From positions 1 through 64,000 of the forward strand of contig NZ_JARXVH010000004.1 in NCBI RefSeq assembly GCF_029892565.1: a stretch of 64,000 bases of DNA. The letters run 5' to 3'. Shown here one piece after another: positions 23,089 through 31,614 of this stretch (position 1 is its first letter; each line of letters begins with the position of its first letter). Made by a program: the position numbers and the translations under genes. This DNA is from Streptomyces pseudovenezuelae. Its GTDB lineage: Bacteria; Actinomycetota; Actinomycetes; Streptomycetales; Streptomycetaceae. The notes under the pieces were generated by a model, which was not told the DNA's origin, searched no databases, and was given only the letters and a program-made list of their open reading frames with translations.

Positions 23089-24102
23089 ATGACTCAGGGG
23101 ACGGGTAAACAGACAGCGGGTACAACCGCTGGTGCACAGACAGCGGCTGCACAGACAGACCCAGCCGTACGGTTCACCGCGGCCGTCAAATCCTTCGGCG
23201 CCGTCCGCGCCGTGGACGGCATCGACCTCGACATCGCCCCCGGCGAGACCGTGGCCCTGCTCGGCCGCAACGGCGCCGGCAAGTCGACGACGATCTCGCT
23301 GCTGCTCGGCCTGAACGAGCCCGACGAGGGCACCGTCCGGCTCTTCGGCGCTCCCCCGGAGCTGTCGGTGCGAGCCGGGCGGGTCGGCGCCATGCTCCAG
23401 GAGGCTCGGGCGGTGCCCCGGGTCACGGTCCGTGAACTGGTCGCCTTCGTCGCCGGCCGCTACCCGGCGCCGCTCCCCGTCTCCGAGGCCCTGCGGCTGG
23501 CCGGCATCACCGAACTGGCCGGACGGCGCGTGGACCGGCTCTCCGGCGGCCAGACCCAGCGGGTCCGCTTCGCCGTGGCGCTGGCCGGGAACCCCTCGCT
23601 GATCGTCCTTGACGAGCCGACCGCCGCCCTGGACGTGGAGGCGCGGCAGGCATTCTGGGCGTCGATGCGGGTGTTCGCGCGCCGCGGCCACACGGTCCTG
23701 TTCTCCACGCACCACCTGGAGGAGGCGGACGCGTACGCCGACCGCATCCTCGTCATCGACCGCGGCCGGATCGTCGCCGACGGCACCGGCGAGCAGCTCA
23801 AGCGGTCGGTGGGCGGCGGCCTGGTCGCCTTCGACCTCGCCGGGCGCGACACGACGGGCCTCGACCTGCTGCCCGGTGTGCGCTCCCTGGAGGTGCGCGG
23901 CGACCGGGCCCGGCTGCGCACCGACGACCCGGACGCGACGGTGATCGCGCTCGCCGGTCTCGGCGCGATCCGCGGCCTGGAGGTCGCCCCTGCTTCCCTG
24001 GACGACGCGTTCCTGGCCCTGACCTCGACCTCGGCCTCGACTTCAACCTCTCCTTCGACCTCGACCTCTTCTTCGACCTCGTCCGTGACGGAGGTGGCGT
24101 GA
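23089..24102 (+). CDS. ABC transporter ATPase (ABC-2 drug-export type)
   Basis: A 337-aa ATPase with Walker A GRNGAGKSTT, signature LSGGQTQR, Walker B LIVLDEPT and the H-loop STHHLEEA. The last about 25 residues are an unusual Thr/Ser tract (TSTSASTSTSPSTSTSSSTS) encoded by a low-complexity repeat. It overlaps the permease gene by one base (TGATG) and begins an ABC exporter plus two-component unit like those for antibiotic or membrane-stress resistance (LnrLMN/LnrJK type). Confidence 0.92.
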   Translation: MTQGTGKQTAGTTAGAQTAAAQTDPAVRFTAAVKSFGAVRAVDGIDLDIAPGETVALLGRNGAGKSTTISLLLGLNEPDEGTVRLFGAPPELSVRAGRVGAMLQEARAVPRVTVRELVAFVAGRYPAPLPVSEALRLAGITELAGRRVDRLSGGQTQRVRFAVALAGNPSLIVLDEPTAALDVEARQAFWASMRVFARRGHTVLFSTHHLEEADAYADRILVIDRGRIVADGTGEQLKRSVGGGLVAFDLAGRDTTGLDLLPGVRSLEVRGDRARLRTDDPDATVIALAGLGAIRGLEVAPASLDDAFLALTSTSASTSTSPSTSTSSSTSSVTEVA

Positions 24103-24818
24103 TGCTGGACTATCTGCGGCTCGAAGTGCGCCGGACCCTGCGGGACGCGGGGTTCGTGATCGGCGGCATCGGGATGCCGGTGCTGATGTATCTGCTGTTC
24201 ACCAACCTCGGTGCGGACGACGGCGGTTGGAAGACCGGCTCGATGATCGGCATGGCCGGGTACGGCGCCGTCGGCTGCGCCCTGAACACCGGCGGCGGGG
24301 TCGCCGAGGACCGGGCGATCGGCTGGCTGCGGCAACTGCGGGTGACCCCGATGACCCCGCGCCAGGTCGTGGTGGGCCGCACCCTGACCGGTTCGGTGAC
24401 CGTGCTGCCGGCGATCGTCGTGGTGCTCGCGGCGGGCGGTCTGGTCAACGGCGTCCGGATGGCCGCCTGGCAGTGGGCGACGGTCGCCCTGCTGCTGTGG
24501 CTGGGCTCGGTGCCCTTCACCCTGCTGGGCCTGGGCAACGGATACCGGCTGACCGGCCAGACCACCGGCGTGACCAACATGGCCTGCAACCTGGGTCTGG
24601 CCGTCCTCGGCGGCCTGTGGTTCCCGGTCACCCTGTTCCCCGACTGGCTGCGCACCCTGTCGGCGTACACCCCCACGTACCGCTTCGCCCAGCTGGGCAC
24701 GGGGGTAGCGGAGGGACACGCCCCCGCCCTCGGCGCCATTCTGGTCCTGACCCTCTGGCTGCTGGCCTTCGGTTCGTACGCTGTGCTGTCGTACCGCCGG
24801 TCCGGCCGGACCGTCTGA
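24102..24818 (+). CDS. ABC-2 type permease
   Basis: A 238-aa membrane protein with six hydrophobic helices, including FVIGGIGMPVLMYLLFTNLG, MIGMAGYGAVGCALNTGGGV, VLPAIVVVLAAGGLVNG and the conserved NMACNLGLAVLGGLWFPVT. ATG 24102 is preferred (GGAGGT 6 nt upstream); GTG 24099 is possible. It forms the membrane half of the exporter with the preceding ATPase. The histidine kinase follows after 15 nt. Confidence 0.9.
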   Translation: MLDYLRLEVRRTLRDAGFVIGGIGMPVLMYLLFTNLGADDGGWKTGSMIGMAGYGAVGCALNTGGGVAEDRAIGWLRQLRVTPMTPRQVVVGRTLTGSVTVLPAIVVVLAAGGLVNGVRMAAWQWATVALLLWLGSVPFTLLGLGNGYRLTGQTTGVTNMACNLGLAVLGGLWFPVTLFPDWLRTLSAYTPTYRFAQLGTGVAEGHAPALGAILVLTLWLLAFGSYAVLSYRRSGRTV

Positions 24819-24833
24819 ACGGGGAGCTGAGAG

Positions 24834-26162
24834 ATGACCTGGATGCGAGAGGTGACCTGCCAGGTGGGCCGGGCGCGGGCCGCGCGGGCCCAGTGGAAGG
24901 CGGACATGGAGGCCTTCAAGGCCGCGCAGAAGGAGGCCCGCCGCAACGGGGAGGCGATGCCCGAGGACCCGGGCCCGCCGCCGACCGGCTTCTCCCTGCT
25001 GCCGTGGCTGCTGATGGGGATGGGCGCGTTCTCCAACCTGTTCCAGGGCGAGACCCCGAACCCCTGGGTTGGCGGCCTGGGCCTGCTCACCTTCAACTCC
25101 CTCTACATCTACGTGACCTTCCGTTCCTTCGTGAAGGAGAAGCGCGAGGAGCTCTCGACCCGGGTGGCGCTCGCCGTGATGGGGCTGGTCACCTGCGGTC
25201 TCGCCATCGGGTACGGCGGCAGCTGGCTGTACTTCTTCCCGCTGCTCGGCCTCGCCGCCGGCGCGGCACTGCGGGGCCCGCGGCTCGGCCAGGTCGGTCT
25301 CGGACTGACCGCGCTGGCCGCGACGGTCTCCGTGTTCCGGGCCGGCTGGGACGCCATCAACATCGCCTACGGCACCTTCCTGTCCACCATGGTCACGGCC
25401 GCGATCCTCTCCCTCTCCGAGGCGGTACGCGAACTGCGCGCCGCCCGCGAGGAGTTGGCCCGCCGTGCGGTCGAGGAGGAACGCCTGCGCTTCTCCCGCG
25501 ACCTGCACGACCTGCTCGGGCACACCATGTCGGTGATCGTCGTGAAGTCGGAGGCCGCGCGACGCCTGGCCGCACGGGACATGGACGCTGCCCTCGCCCA
25601 GATCACCGACATCGAGTCCGTCGGCCGCCAGGCGCTGACCGAGATCCGGGAGGCGGTGACCGGATACCGCGAGGGCAGCCTGGCCACCGAGCTGGACCGG
25701 GCCCGCTCGGCACTGTCGGCGGCGGCGATCGAACCGGTCGTGACCCGCTCCGGCGCCCCCCTCACCCCACAGACCGAGGTACTGCTCGGCTGGGTGGTGC
25801 GGGAGGCGGTCACCAACGTCCTCCGGCACAGCGGCGCGACCCGCTGCGAGATCACCATCGGCGGCGTCCTCGACCGCGCCAATCTCACCGTCACGGACAA
25901 CGGCATCGGCGCCGACACTGACACCGGCACGGGCACTGCCACCGCCTTCGGCGACAAGGCCACCGGCTCCCCCGCGACCGGTCCCGCCGAGGGCATCGGC
26001 GGCACCGGTCTCAAGGGCCTCACGGAACGCCTCAGGGCGGCGGGCGGCTCCCTGACGGCCGGCCCGTCACCGCGCGGCGGCTTCACCGTCACCGCCGAAC
26101 TCCCCGTGGAACCGGTCGACTTCACGTCCAACGTGGTGGCTACGGCGCCCAGGGCGCTGTGA
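24834..26162 (+). CDS. Sensor histidine kinase (NarL/DesK-type, HisKA_3)
   Basis: A 442-aa protein with an N-terminal cytoplasmic piece, about six membrane helices (roughly 55-190), a dimerisation helix with phospho-acceptor H225 in RFSRDLHDLLGHTMSVIVVK, and an HATPase domain (about 315-430) with EAVTNVLRHS and VTDNGIG. A Thr/Gly-rich insertion (TDTGTGTATAFGDKATG) loosens the ATP lid. It is cotranscribed with the ABC exporter; the matching response regulator lies at 27986-28627 beyond an inserted arabinofuranosidase gene. Probably senses membrane stress or a lipid-active compound and induces the exporter. Confidence 0.9.
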   Translation: MTWMREVTCQVGRARAARAQWKADMEAFKAAQKEARRNGEAMPEDPGPPPTGFSLLPWLLMGMGAFSNLFQGETPNPWVGGLGLLTFNSLYIYVTFRSFVKEKREELSTRVALAVMGLVTCGLAIGYGGSWLYFFPLLGLAAGAALRGPRLGQVGLGLTALAATVSVFRAGWDAINIAYGTFLSTMVTAAILSLSEAVRELRAAREELARRAVEEERLRFSRDLHDLLGHTMSVIVVKSEAARRLAARDMDAALAQITDIESVGRQALTEIREAVTGYREGSLATELDRARSALSAAAIEPVVTRSGAPLTPQTEVLLGWVVREAVTNVLRHSGATRCEITIGGVLDRANLTVTDNGIGADTDTGTGTATAFGDKATGSPATGPAEGIGGTGLKGLTERLRAAGGSLTAGPSPRGGFTVTAELPVEPVDFTSNVVATAPRAL

Positions 26163-27708
26163 CCACCCAGCTGACGTCGTCCGTCCACGAGGTGGCGCTG
26201 TCGAAGGCGTTCGACCCGCCGTTGCTCGCTATGTAGACGTTGAAGTTGTAGTGACGGAGGTATCTGGTCGGGTAGTTGTACGACGCGAACGACGTGCCCG
26301 TGCCGCTCTTCCCGGTCCCGGCACAGAACGTGGCGTCCTGTCTGAACTGCGTGGTGCCGACCATGGGTTGTCGGTAGAGCTGGTAGTTGAAGTGGCGCAG
26401 GAAGTCACCGGGGTAGTTCCGTGACTCGAAGGAGTAGCAGGAGCTGTTGGCGAGACCCCGGCGCACGATCCAGGTGGCATCGCCCTTGTCGAGGGCCGAG
26501 CTGCTCGACGTGATCGCGGAGACGGTCGCCGCGTCGTTCTGGTGGCGGATGTAGTCGGCCGTGCAGCACGCGGTGGTCGCGCGCAGCGAGATCTCCGAGC
26601 CGGCGGTCAGCGTGCCGGTGCTGCCGGTGGATCCGCCGTAGCCGACGGAGACGATGTTGGCCTGCACCGAGTTGTCGGCCGCGTCGGTCGGGATGCCCGC
26701 GGTCATGACGCCCTCGAAGAACGAGCCGATGGAACCGTTGCTGTTGTCCCCACCGGTACCCAGGACGATCGCGCCCTCCTGGTGCATCGGCGAGTAGCCA
26801 CCGGCCGTGGGTTCACCGCCGGAATACGTGGTGGTGAGAGCGCCGGATTGCGCGTTGCCGTATTTCAGCGCGAAATGGTTCTGGCCGTTGTTCTTCAGCA
26901 AAGCGGTGACGAACGGTATCGCCCCGGTGCCGGTGTTCGCCGTGTTCTTGCTGTACCCGGCATCCGACTGGAACAGCCCGTTCTCCAGGTCGGCCTGCAC
27001 CCAGGGCCCCTGGCCGTAGCAGGGCGAGAACCAGCACTCGGTGCCGAAGTTGATGGCGTCCATGTGCCCGTTGCCGGTGTCCAGGTTGTTGGTCTCGGCG
27101 TTGCCGTAGTCGAAGCAGCAGCTGCCGTTCACATGCGTGCCGGACGTCACCATGTACATCCCCTCGGCCGCGCCGTTGGTGGCCACGCCCGAGGTGGAGT
27201 TGTCGCGGTAGCCCATGCCGGCCGAGATCTCCAGGCCGTACACCTGATGCCCGCCGACCGTCACCGGCAGCGCGTCCGCGGGCGCCCCGACATCGGCCGC
27301 ACCGGCTCCGCCCGCGCCCTCGATCGTGAGGTCGTTGTGGCGCGCGGACTGGTCGTAGATCTTGGTGATGATGCAGGTCGTACCAGCGCAGAACGAGTCC
27401 TGCGCCGCCGCGTTGGCATATCCCCCGGCGGCCAGCAGCCCGATGTTCGCGGTGCCGCTGTCGGAGGCCCGCTGCACCTGGTAGAGCGAGCCGTTGTAGG
27501 AGGAGTAGAGCGCCCTGACGAGACTGTGCGCGGCCACGCAGGGGGTGCCGGCGGCGGCGTAGACGTCGCACGGCAGCGAGGAGGCGGCCTCGGCCTGCGG
27601 GACGCCGACGGCGAGCGCGACGACGGTCGCGAACACCGACAGCACGGCCAGGACCGCGCTTCTGAGTCGCCGTGGGCGGGGACGCGGGCGCGGGAGTCTT
27701 GGGAACAC
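26140..27708 (-). CDS. Secreted alpha-L-arabinofuranosidase, GH54 plus CBM42 (AbfB)
   Basis: A 522-aa secreted enzyme. Residues 1-42 are a signal peptide (arginine-rich start, then AVLAVLSVFATVVALAVGV and AEA). Residues about 43-370 match GH54 (LPCDVYAAAGTPCVAAHSLV, ALYSSYNGSLYQVQRASD, CIITKIYDQSARHNDL, YGLEISAGMGYRDN). Residues about 380-522 form a CBM42 arabinose-binding beta-trefoil (ESRNYPGDFLRHFNYQLY, YNYPTRYLRHYNFNVY). It removes arabinose side chains from arabinoxylan. It reads opposite to its neighbours and overlaps the kinase gene by 23 nt, separating the kinase from its response regulator. Confidence 0.93.
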   Translation of the reverse strand: MFPRLPRPRPRPRRLRSAVLAVLSVFATVVALAVGVPQAEAASSLPCDVYAAAGTPCVAAHSLVRALYSSYNGSLYQVQRASDSGTANIGLLAAGGYANAAAQDSFCAGTTCIITKIYDQSARHNDLTIEGAGGAGAADVGAPADALPVTVGGHQVYGLEISAGMGYRDNSTSGVATNGAAEGMYMVTSGTHVNGSCCFDYGNAETNNLDTGNGHMDAINFGTECWFSPCYGQGPWVQADLENGLFQSDAGYSKNTANTGTGAIPFVTALLKNNGQNHFALKYGNAQSGALTTTYSGGEPTAGGYSPMHQEGAIVLGTGGDNSNGSIGSFFEGVMTAGIPTDAADNSVQANIVSVGYGGSTGSTGTLTAGSEISLRATTACCTADYIRHQNDAATVSAITSSSSALDKGDATWIVRRGLANSSCYSFESRNYPGDFLRHFNYQLYRQPMVGTTQFRQDATFCAGTGKSGTGTSFASYNYPTRYLRHYNFNVYIASNGGSNAFDSATSWTDDVSWVVTAPWAP

Positions 27709-27768
27709 AGTGCACCTCTTCCGTTCCTGGTGGGGCAGTGCGGGTGGGCAGTGCGGGTAACGCCTTGT

Positions 27769-27835
27769 CGAAATACCGAACGCCGTTCGACCGAAATACC
27801 GAACCTGTTCGCGATCGAAATGTCGAAAGTTTTCG
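27769..27835. promoter_or_regulatory. Repeated CGAAAT-type operator array before the arabinofuranosidase gene
   Basis: CGAAATACCGAAC occurs at 27769 and 27792, and CGAAATGTCGAAAG at 27816, a spacing of 23-24 bp. The last copy runs into CGAAAGTTTTCG, close to the CGAAANTTTCG palindromes that LacI-type regulators bind before Streptomyces hemicellulase genes. The array lies 60-130 nt upstream of the enzyme start. Confidence 0.55.
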
Positions 27836-27985
27836 GAATCGACTCTGTGCAGGAATTGCAGGGGTGATCGCTGAATGCCGAGGCGATTGTTTTCCCGCAG
27901 CCGGAAGCCGTCAAGACGCGCGGAGCCGAACCAGGACGAGTTTTTAGGAACGGCCGGTGGCCTTCTCGGGCCTTACTCTTGCCCC

Positions 27986-28627
27986 GTGGATGAGATGCCC
28001 CAGGATCACCGGCCCGCCAAGTCCATCAGAGTGCTGCTCGCCGAGGACCAGGGCATGATGCGCGGAGCGCTCGCCCTGCTGCTCGGCCTGGAGGCGGACA
28101 TCGAGGTCGTCGCGCAGGTGGGCGCCGGTGACGTGATCGTGGACACCGCGCTGATCCACCGCCCCGACGTCGCGCTGCTCGACATCGAACTCCCAGGCAT
28201 GAGCGGCCTCGACGCCGCCGCCGAACTGCGCGACCAGGCCCCGGACTGCCGCGTCCTGATCCTGACCACCTTCGGCCGCCCCGGCTATCTGCGGCGGGCC
28301 ATGGAGGCGGGAGCCGCCGGTTTCCTCGTCAAGGACGGCCCGGTGGAGGAGCTCGCCGCCGCGATCCGCCGGGTGCTGACCGGCGAGACCGTGATCGACC
28401 CCGCGCTCGCCGCCGCCGCGCTCAGCGCCGGGCCCAATCCGCTCACCGCCCGCGAGTGCGACGTACTGAAGGCCTCCGTGGACGGCGCGACCGTCGCGGA
28501 CATCGCCGGCAAGCTGCATCTGTCCGAGTCGACGGTCCGCAACTACCTCTCCTCCGCGATCGGCAAGACCGGCACCCGCAACCGGATGGAGGCGATGCGG
28601 GAGGCCCGGCAGCAGGGGTGGCTGTGA
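27986..28627 (+). CDS. NarL/FixJ-type response regulator
   Basis: A 213-aa protein starting at GTG 27986; no ribosome-binding site is visible, so it may be leaderless. The receiver domain covers 13-130 with D66 as phosphorylation site in DVALLDIELPGMSG, and K of FLVKDG. The LuxR-type helix-turn-helix covers 150-210 (LTARECDVLKASVDGATVAD). Probable partner of the histidine kinase at 24834-26162, now separated by the arabinofuranosidase gene. Confidence 0.92.
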   Translation: MDEMPQDHRPAKSIRVLLAEDQGMMRGALALLLGLEADIEVVAQVGAGDVIVDTALIHRPDVALLDIELPGMSGLDAAAELRDQAPDCRVLILTTFGRPGYLRRAMEAGAAGFLVKDGPVEELAAAIRRVLTGETVIDPALAAAALSAGPNPLTARECDVLKASVDGATVADIAGKLHLSESTVRNYLSSAIGKTGTRNRMEAMREARQQGWL

Positions 28628-28636
28628 CGCGGGGCG

Positions 28637-29431
28637 TCAGCTCAGCGCCGTCACCTCCGCCGACTCGAACTCCGTGCCCTTCGGCGCCACGCACACGAAC
28701 CAGTTGTACGGGGAGCCCTCGGCCGAGCGGATCGCCGGCTCGACGTTGTCCGTCTCCTCGCTCGCGGGTGCCTTGAGCAGTGAGATGCCGTCGCCGTCCT
28801 TCATGTGGCACAGGACCCGCTCGGCGGTCTTGGCCACCGAACCGATGCCCAGCCGCACGGGGTTGCCGGCACCGGGCACCAGCGGAAGCGCACCTGATGT
28901 GAGGTCCGTGTCCGACATTGCGTCCGACGCGACGACCGTGTTCTCCAACACCGGCGATGTCGTGTCGCCGTAGCCGCGGTACACGAAATACGCCACCTTG
29001 CCGACCAGATCGGATGCCTTGCGGACGTCCGGCGCCGACTCCTCGTACTCGGCCATCGCCGTCAACTGGACCTGCGCCTCCGCCTCGTCGCGCGGCGCAC
29101 CCCAGACGTCGATGAACACCTTCCACTTCTTGCCCTGGTCGGTCCCGGTGGCCAGCGTGGTGCGGTGCGGCGCGTCCTGGAACGCGTCCGGTGTCGTAGT
29201 CGCCCGCTGTGTCGCCGCCGGCGCCACCTGGTGGCCGTCCCCGTCCGGCAGCCCCGCCAGCGCCAGCGTCGCCGTGGAGCCGACGATCGCCAGTGCCGTC
29301 GCCGTGGCGATCGCCCAGCGCCGGGCCCGGCGTCGGCGCCCGCCCCTGATGACCGCCTGGGTGGGGGCTATACCGATCTCGGCCCCATCCGCCGCGTCGG
29401 CCAGCAGGAGGGCGATGTCCCTGTCCGTCAT
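28637..29431 (-). CDS. Single-pass membrane protein, partner of the SigE-family sigma factor
   Basis: A 264-aa protein starting at ATG 29431 (MTDRDIALLLADAADGAEIG), chosen for GGGAGAGG 5-6 nt upstream; starts at 29458/29461 overlapping the sigma stop are alternatives. Residues 1-45 are cytoplasmic with a basic RRRRARRW stretch, then one membrane helix (about 48-65, IATATALAIVGSTATLALAG), then an external domain without recognised motif. Its position directly after an ECF sigma gene suggests an anti-sigma or signal-receiving role. No zinc-binding anti-sigma motif is present. Confidence 0.75.
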   Translation of the reverse strand: MTDRDIALLLADAADGAEIGIAPTQAVIRGGRRRRARRWAIATATALAIVGSTATLALAGLPDGDGHQVAPAATQRATTTPDAFQDAPHRTTLATGTDQGKKWKVFIDVWGAPRDEAEAQVQLTAMAEYEESAPDVRKASDLVGKVAYFVYRGYGDTTSPVLENTVVASDAMSDTDLTSGALPLVPGAGNPVRLGIGSVAKTAERVLCHMKDGDGISLLKAPASEETDNVEPAIRSAEGSPYNWFVCVAPKGTEFESAEVTALS

Positions 29432-29457
29432 GGTGTGCCTCTCCCGGTCCGCGCTCA

Positions 29458-30003
29458 TCACTTCCGCCGCCCTTCGCCGCTCGTCACCATGTCCGCCAGT
29501 CCCGGTATGGCGCGGAGTTTCGCGATCCCCTTGGCCGTGTTGCTCTTCACCGCGCCGACCGAACAGCCCATCGCCTCTGCGGTCTGGGTCTCGGTGAGGT
29601 CCTCCCAGTAGCGCAGGACCACCGCCTCCCGCTGCCGGGGCGGCAGATCGGCCAGAGCCGTCAGCAGAGCGCCGCGGTCGTCCGCCTGGGCGATGCGGTC
29701 ACCGGTGTCGGCCACCTCGCGGGCCAGGCCCGAGTCGTCCCTGGGCGCGAGGAACTCCTTGAGGCGCTTGCGGTGTTTTCGCGCGTGCGCGTTGATCATC
29801 ACGCGCCGTACGTACGCCTCCGGATCATCGGCCGAACCGACCCTGCGCCAGGCCACATAGACCTGTTCGAGCGTCGACTGGACGAGATCCTCCGCGGCGT
29901 GCTGCTCCCCCGTGAGGAGAAATGCCGTCCGCAACAACCGCGGCCAGCGGCCGACGACAAAGCTCTGGAACTCCTCGTCCCGAGCCTCCTTGCGATCCCC
30001 CAT
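29458..30003 (-). CDS. SigE-family ECF RNA polymerase sigma factor
   Basis: A 181-aa sigma factor starting at ATG 30003 with AGGAGG 5 nt upstream. Region 2 (about 10-75) has FVVGRWPRLLRTAFLLTGEQ and AEDLVQSTLEQVYVAWRRV. Region 4 (about 110-165) has LPPRQREAVVLRYWEDLTET and AMGCSVGAVKSNTAKGIAKL. It belongs to the SigE-like (SCO-type ECF40/41-like) group of actinobacteria. Coupled to the membrane protein downstream, which probably controls it. Confidence 0.93.
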   Translation of the reverse strand: MGDRKEARDEEFQSFVVGRWPRLLRTAFLLTGEQHAAEDLVQSTLEQVYVAWRRVGSADDPEAYVRRVMINAHARKHRKRLKEFLAPRDDSGLAREVADTGDRIAQADDRGALLTALADLPPRQREAVVLRYWEDLTETQTAEAMGCSVGAVKSNTAKGIAKLRAIPGLADMVTSGEGRRK

Positions 30004-30054
30004 GGGCACCTCCTAGATGTTCAAAGGAGTCCATGGACCACCCGGATCGTTGCC

Positions 30055-31551
30055 TCACCCGGCCGAACTCGTCGAAATTCCTCCGGCCGAGTCTCCCCTC
30101 GACGCCTCGCTCCCCGACGTCTCGCTCCCCGGCGGCTTCATCCTCGGCAGCCACACCAGCATCAGCACCGCCCCCACGAGCAGCACCCCCGCCCCCGTGC
30201 GGAACACCAGCGCGTACCCCTCGGTCAGCGCCTCCGGCGTCAGACTCGCCCCCGTCCGCGACGCCGCGATCGTCGACATGACCGCGAGGCCGAGTGAACC
30301 GCCCATCGTGCGCGAGGTGTTGATGAGCCCGGAGACCAGCCCTGCCTCCCCGGGCGCCGCCCCCGACGTGGCGAGCGCGGCGAGCGGGGTCGCCGTCAGG
30401 CCCGCGCCCAGCATCATCAAAATCCCCGGGAACATGATCTCGGTGAGGTAGTCGCCCCGCGCGGTCATCGCCGACTGCCAGGCGAAGCCGCTCGCCGCGA
30501 TCAGCGTGCCGAGCGCGGCCACGTTGCGCGCGCCGAGCCTGGGCAGGAAGCGGGGCGCGGACTTGGAGCCGAGGAGCACGGCGAGGGAGCTGGGCACCAG
30601 GGCGAGACCGGCCTCCAGCGGGCTGTAGCCGAGCACGTTCTGGGCGTACAGCGTCATGAAGAACCACATGCAGAACATCGCGGAGCCGGTCAGGAACATC
30701 GCCCCGTTCGCCGACGACACCGCTCGCGCGCGGAACAGTCCGAGGGGCATCAGCGGGGCCGCCGTACGCGCCTCGACCAACAGGAAGAGCGCGATCAGCG
30801 CGAGTCCGGCGAAGAGTGGCACCAGGGTGGCCGCCGCCGTCCAGCCCTCGCGCTCGGTCTGCGAGATGCCGTAGGCGAGGGTGGCGAGTCCCGCCGTGAC
30901 CAGGACCGCGCCCGGCAGGTCGAGCCGCCGCCCGTCGCCGTTCCGGCTCTCCGCGAGCCACCGGTAGGCGCCGGCCAGCACGACCGCCCCGACCGGCACG
31001 TTGATCAGCAGCACCCAGCGCCACGACAGCCCGTCCACCAGCGCCCCGCCGACGAGCCCGCCCGCGGCGCCGCCGCCCGCGCCCACCGCGGTCCAGGTGG
31101 CGATGGCACGCGCGCGTGCGGCGCCCTCCGGGACGGCCGCGGTGAGGATGGTCAGCGTCGAGGGCGCGAGGACGGCGGCGCCGAGGCCCTGCACGGCCCG
31201 GGCGACCAGCAGTTCCGGCCCTTCCTGGGCGAGCCCGCCGCCCAGCGAGGCCAGCGTGAACAGGGCGAGCCCCACCAGGAACATCCGCTTGCGCCCGTAC
31301 AGATCCCCGGCCCGTCCGCCGAGCAGCATGAACCCGGCGAAGGCGATCGCGTACGCGTTGACCACCCACTGCAGCCCCTGCGCGCTCAGCCCGAGGTCGG
31401 TCCGCATCGACGGCAGCGCCACGTTCACGACGGACACGTCCAGCACGACCAGGAACTGCCCCGCACAGGCGAGCGCCACCACCAGCCAGGTCGGCGGCGC
31501 GGGACGGCGGGTTGTTCGGGTGGCGTCTGCGGCTTCGAGCATGGGTGTCAT
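30055..31551 (-). CDS. MFS drug exporter, DHA2 (EmrB/QacA) family
   Basis: A 498-aa membrane protein with 14 predicted helices. Motif A is GRAGDLYGRKRMF, the DHA2 start is LDVSVVNVALPSMRTDLGLS, and motif C is GAGGGAAGGLVGG. The tail is Ser/Gly-rich. Exports lipophilic drugs or natural products by proton antiport; the substrate cannot be named. It stands alone between the sigma/membrane-protein pair and the SCP-x-type thiolase. Confidence 0.92.
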   Translation of the reverse strand: MTPMLEAADATRTTRRPAPPTWLVVALACAGQFLVVLDVSVVNVALPSMRTDLGLSAQGLQWVVNAYAIAFAGFMLLGGRAGDLYGRKRMFLVGLALFTLASLGGGLAQEGPELLVARAVQGLGAAVLAPSTLTILTAAVPEGAARARAIATWTAVGAGGGAAGGLVGGALVDGLSWRWVLLINVPVGAVVLAGAYRWLAESRNGDGRRLDLPGAVLVTAGLATLAYGISQTEREGWTAAATLVPLFAGLALIALFLLVEARTAAPLMPLGLFRARAVSSANGAMFLTGSAMFCMWFFMTLYAQNVLGYSPLEAGLALVPSSLAVLLGSKSAPRFLPRLGARNVAALGTLIAASGFAWQSAMTARGDYLTEIMFPGILMMLGAGLTATPLAALATSGAAPGEAGLVSGLINTSRTMGGSLGLAVMSTIAASRTGASLTPEALTEGYALVFRTGAGVLLVGAVLMLVWLPRMKPPGSETSGSEASRGDSAGGISTSSAG

Positions 31552-31614
31552 ACTCTCAACCCGCCTGCGCCCCTTGCATCGGGATTTCGCCGCACCCGCC
31601 CTGGACCCCAGGTC

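Noticed and set aside
23460..25829. Minus-strand frame of 789 codons
   Set aside because: Antisense to the ABC transporter and histidine kinase genes; Gln/Gly/Arg-rich composition without domains.
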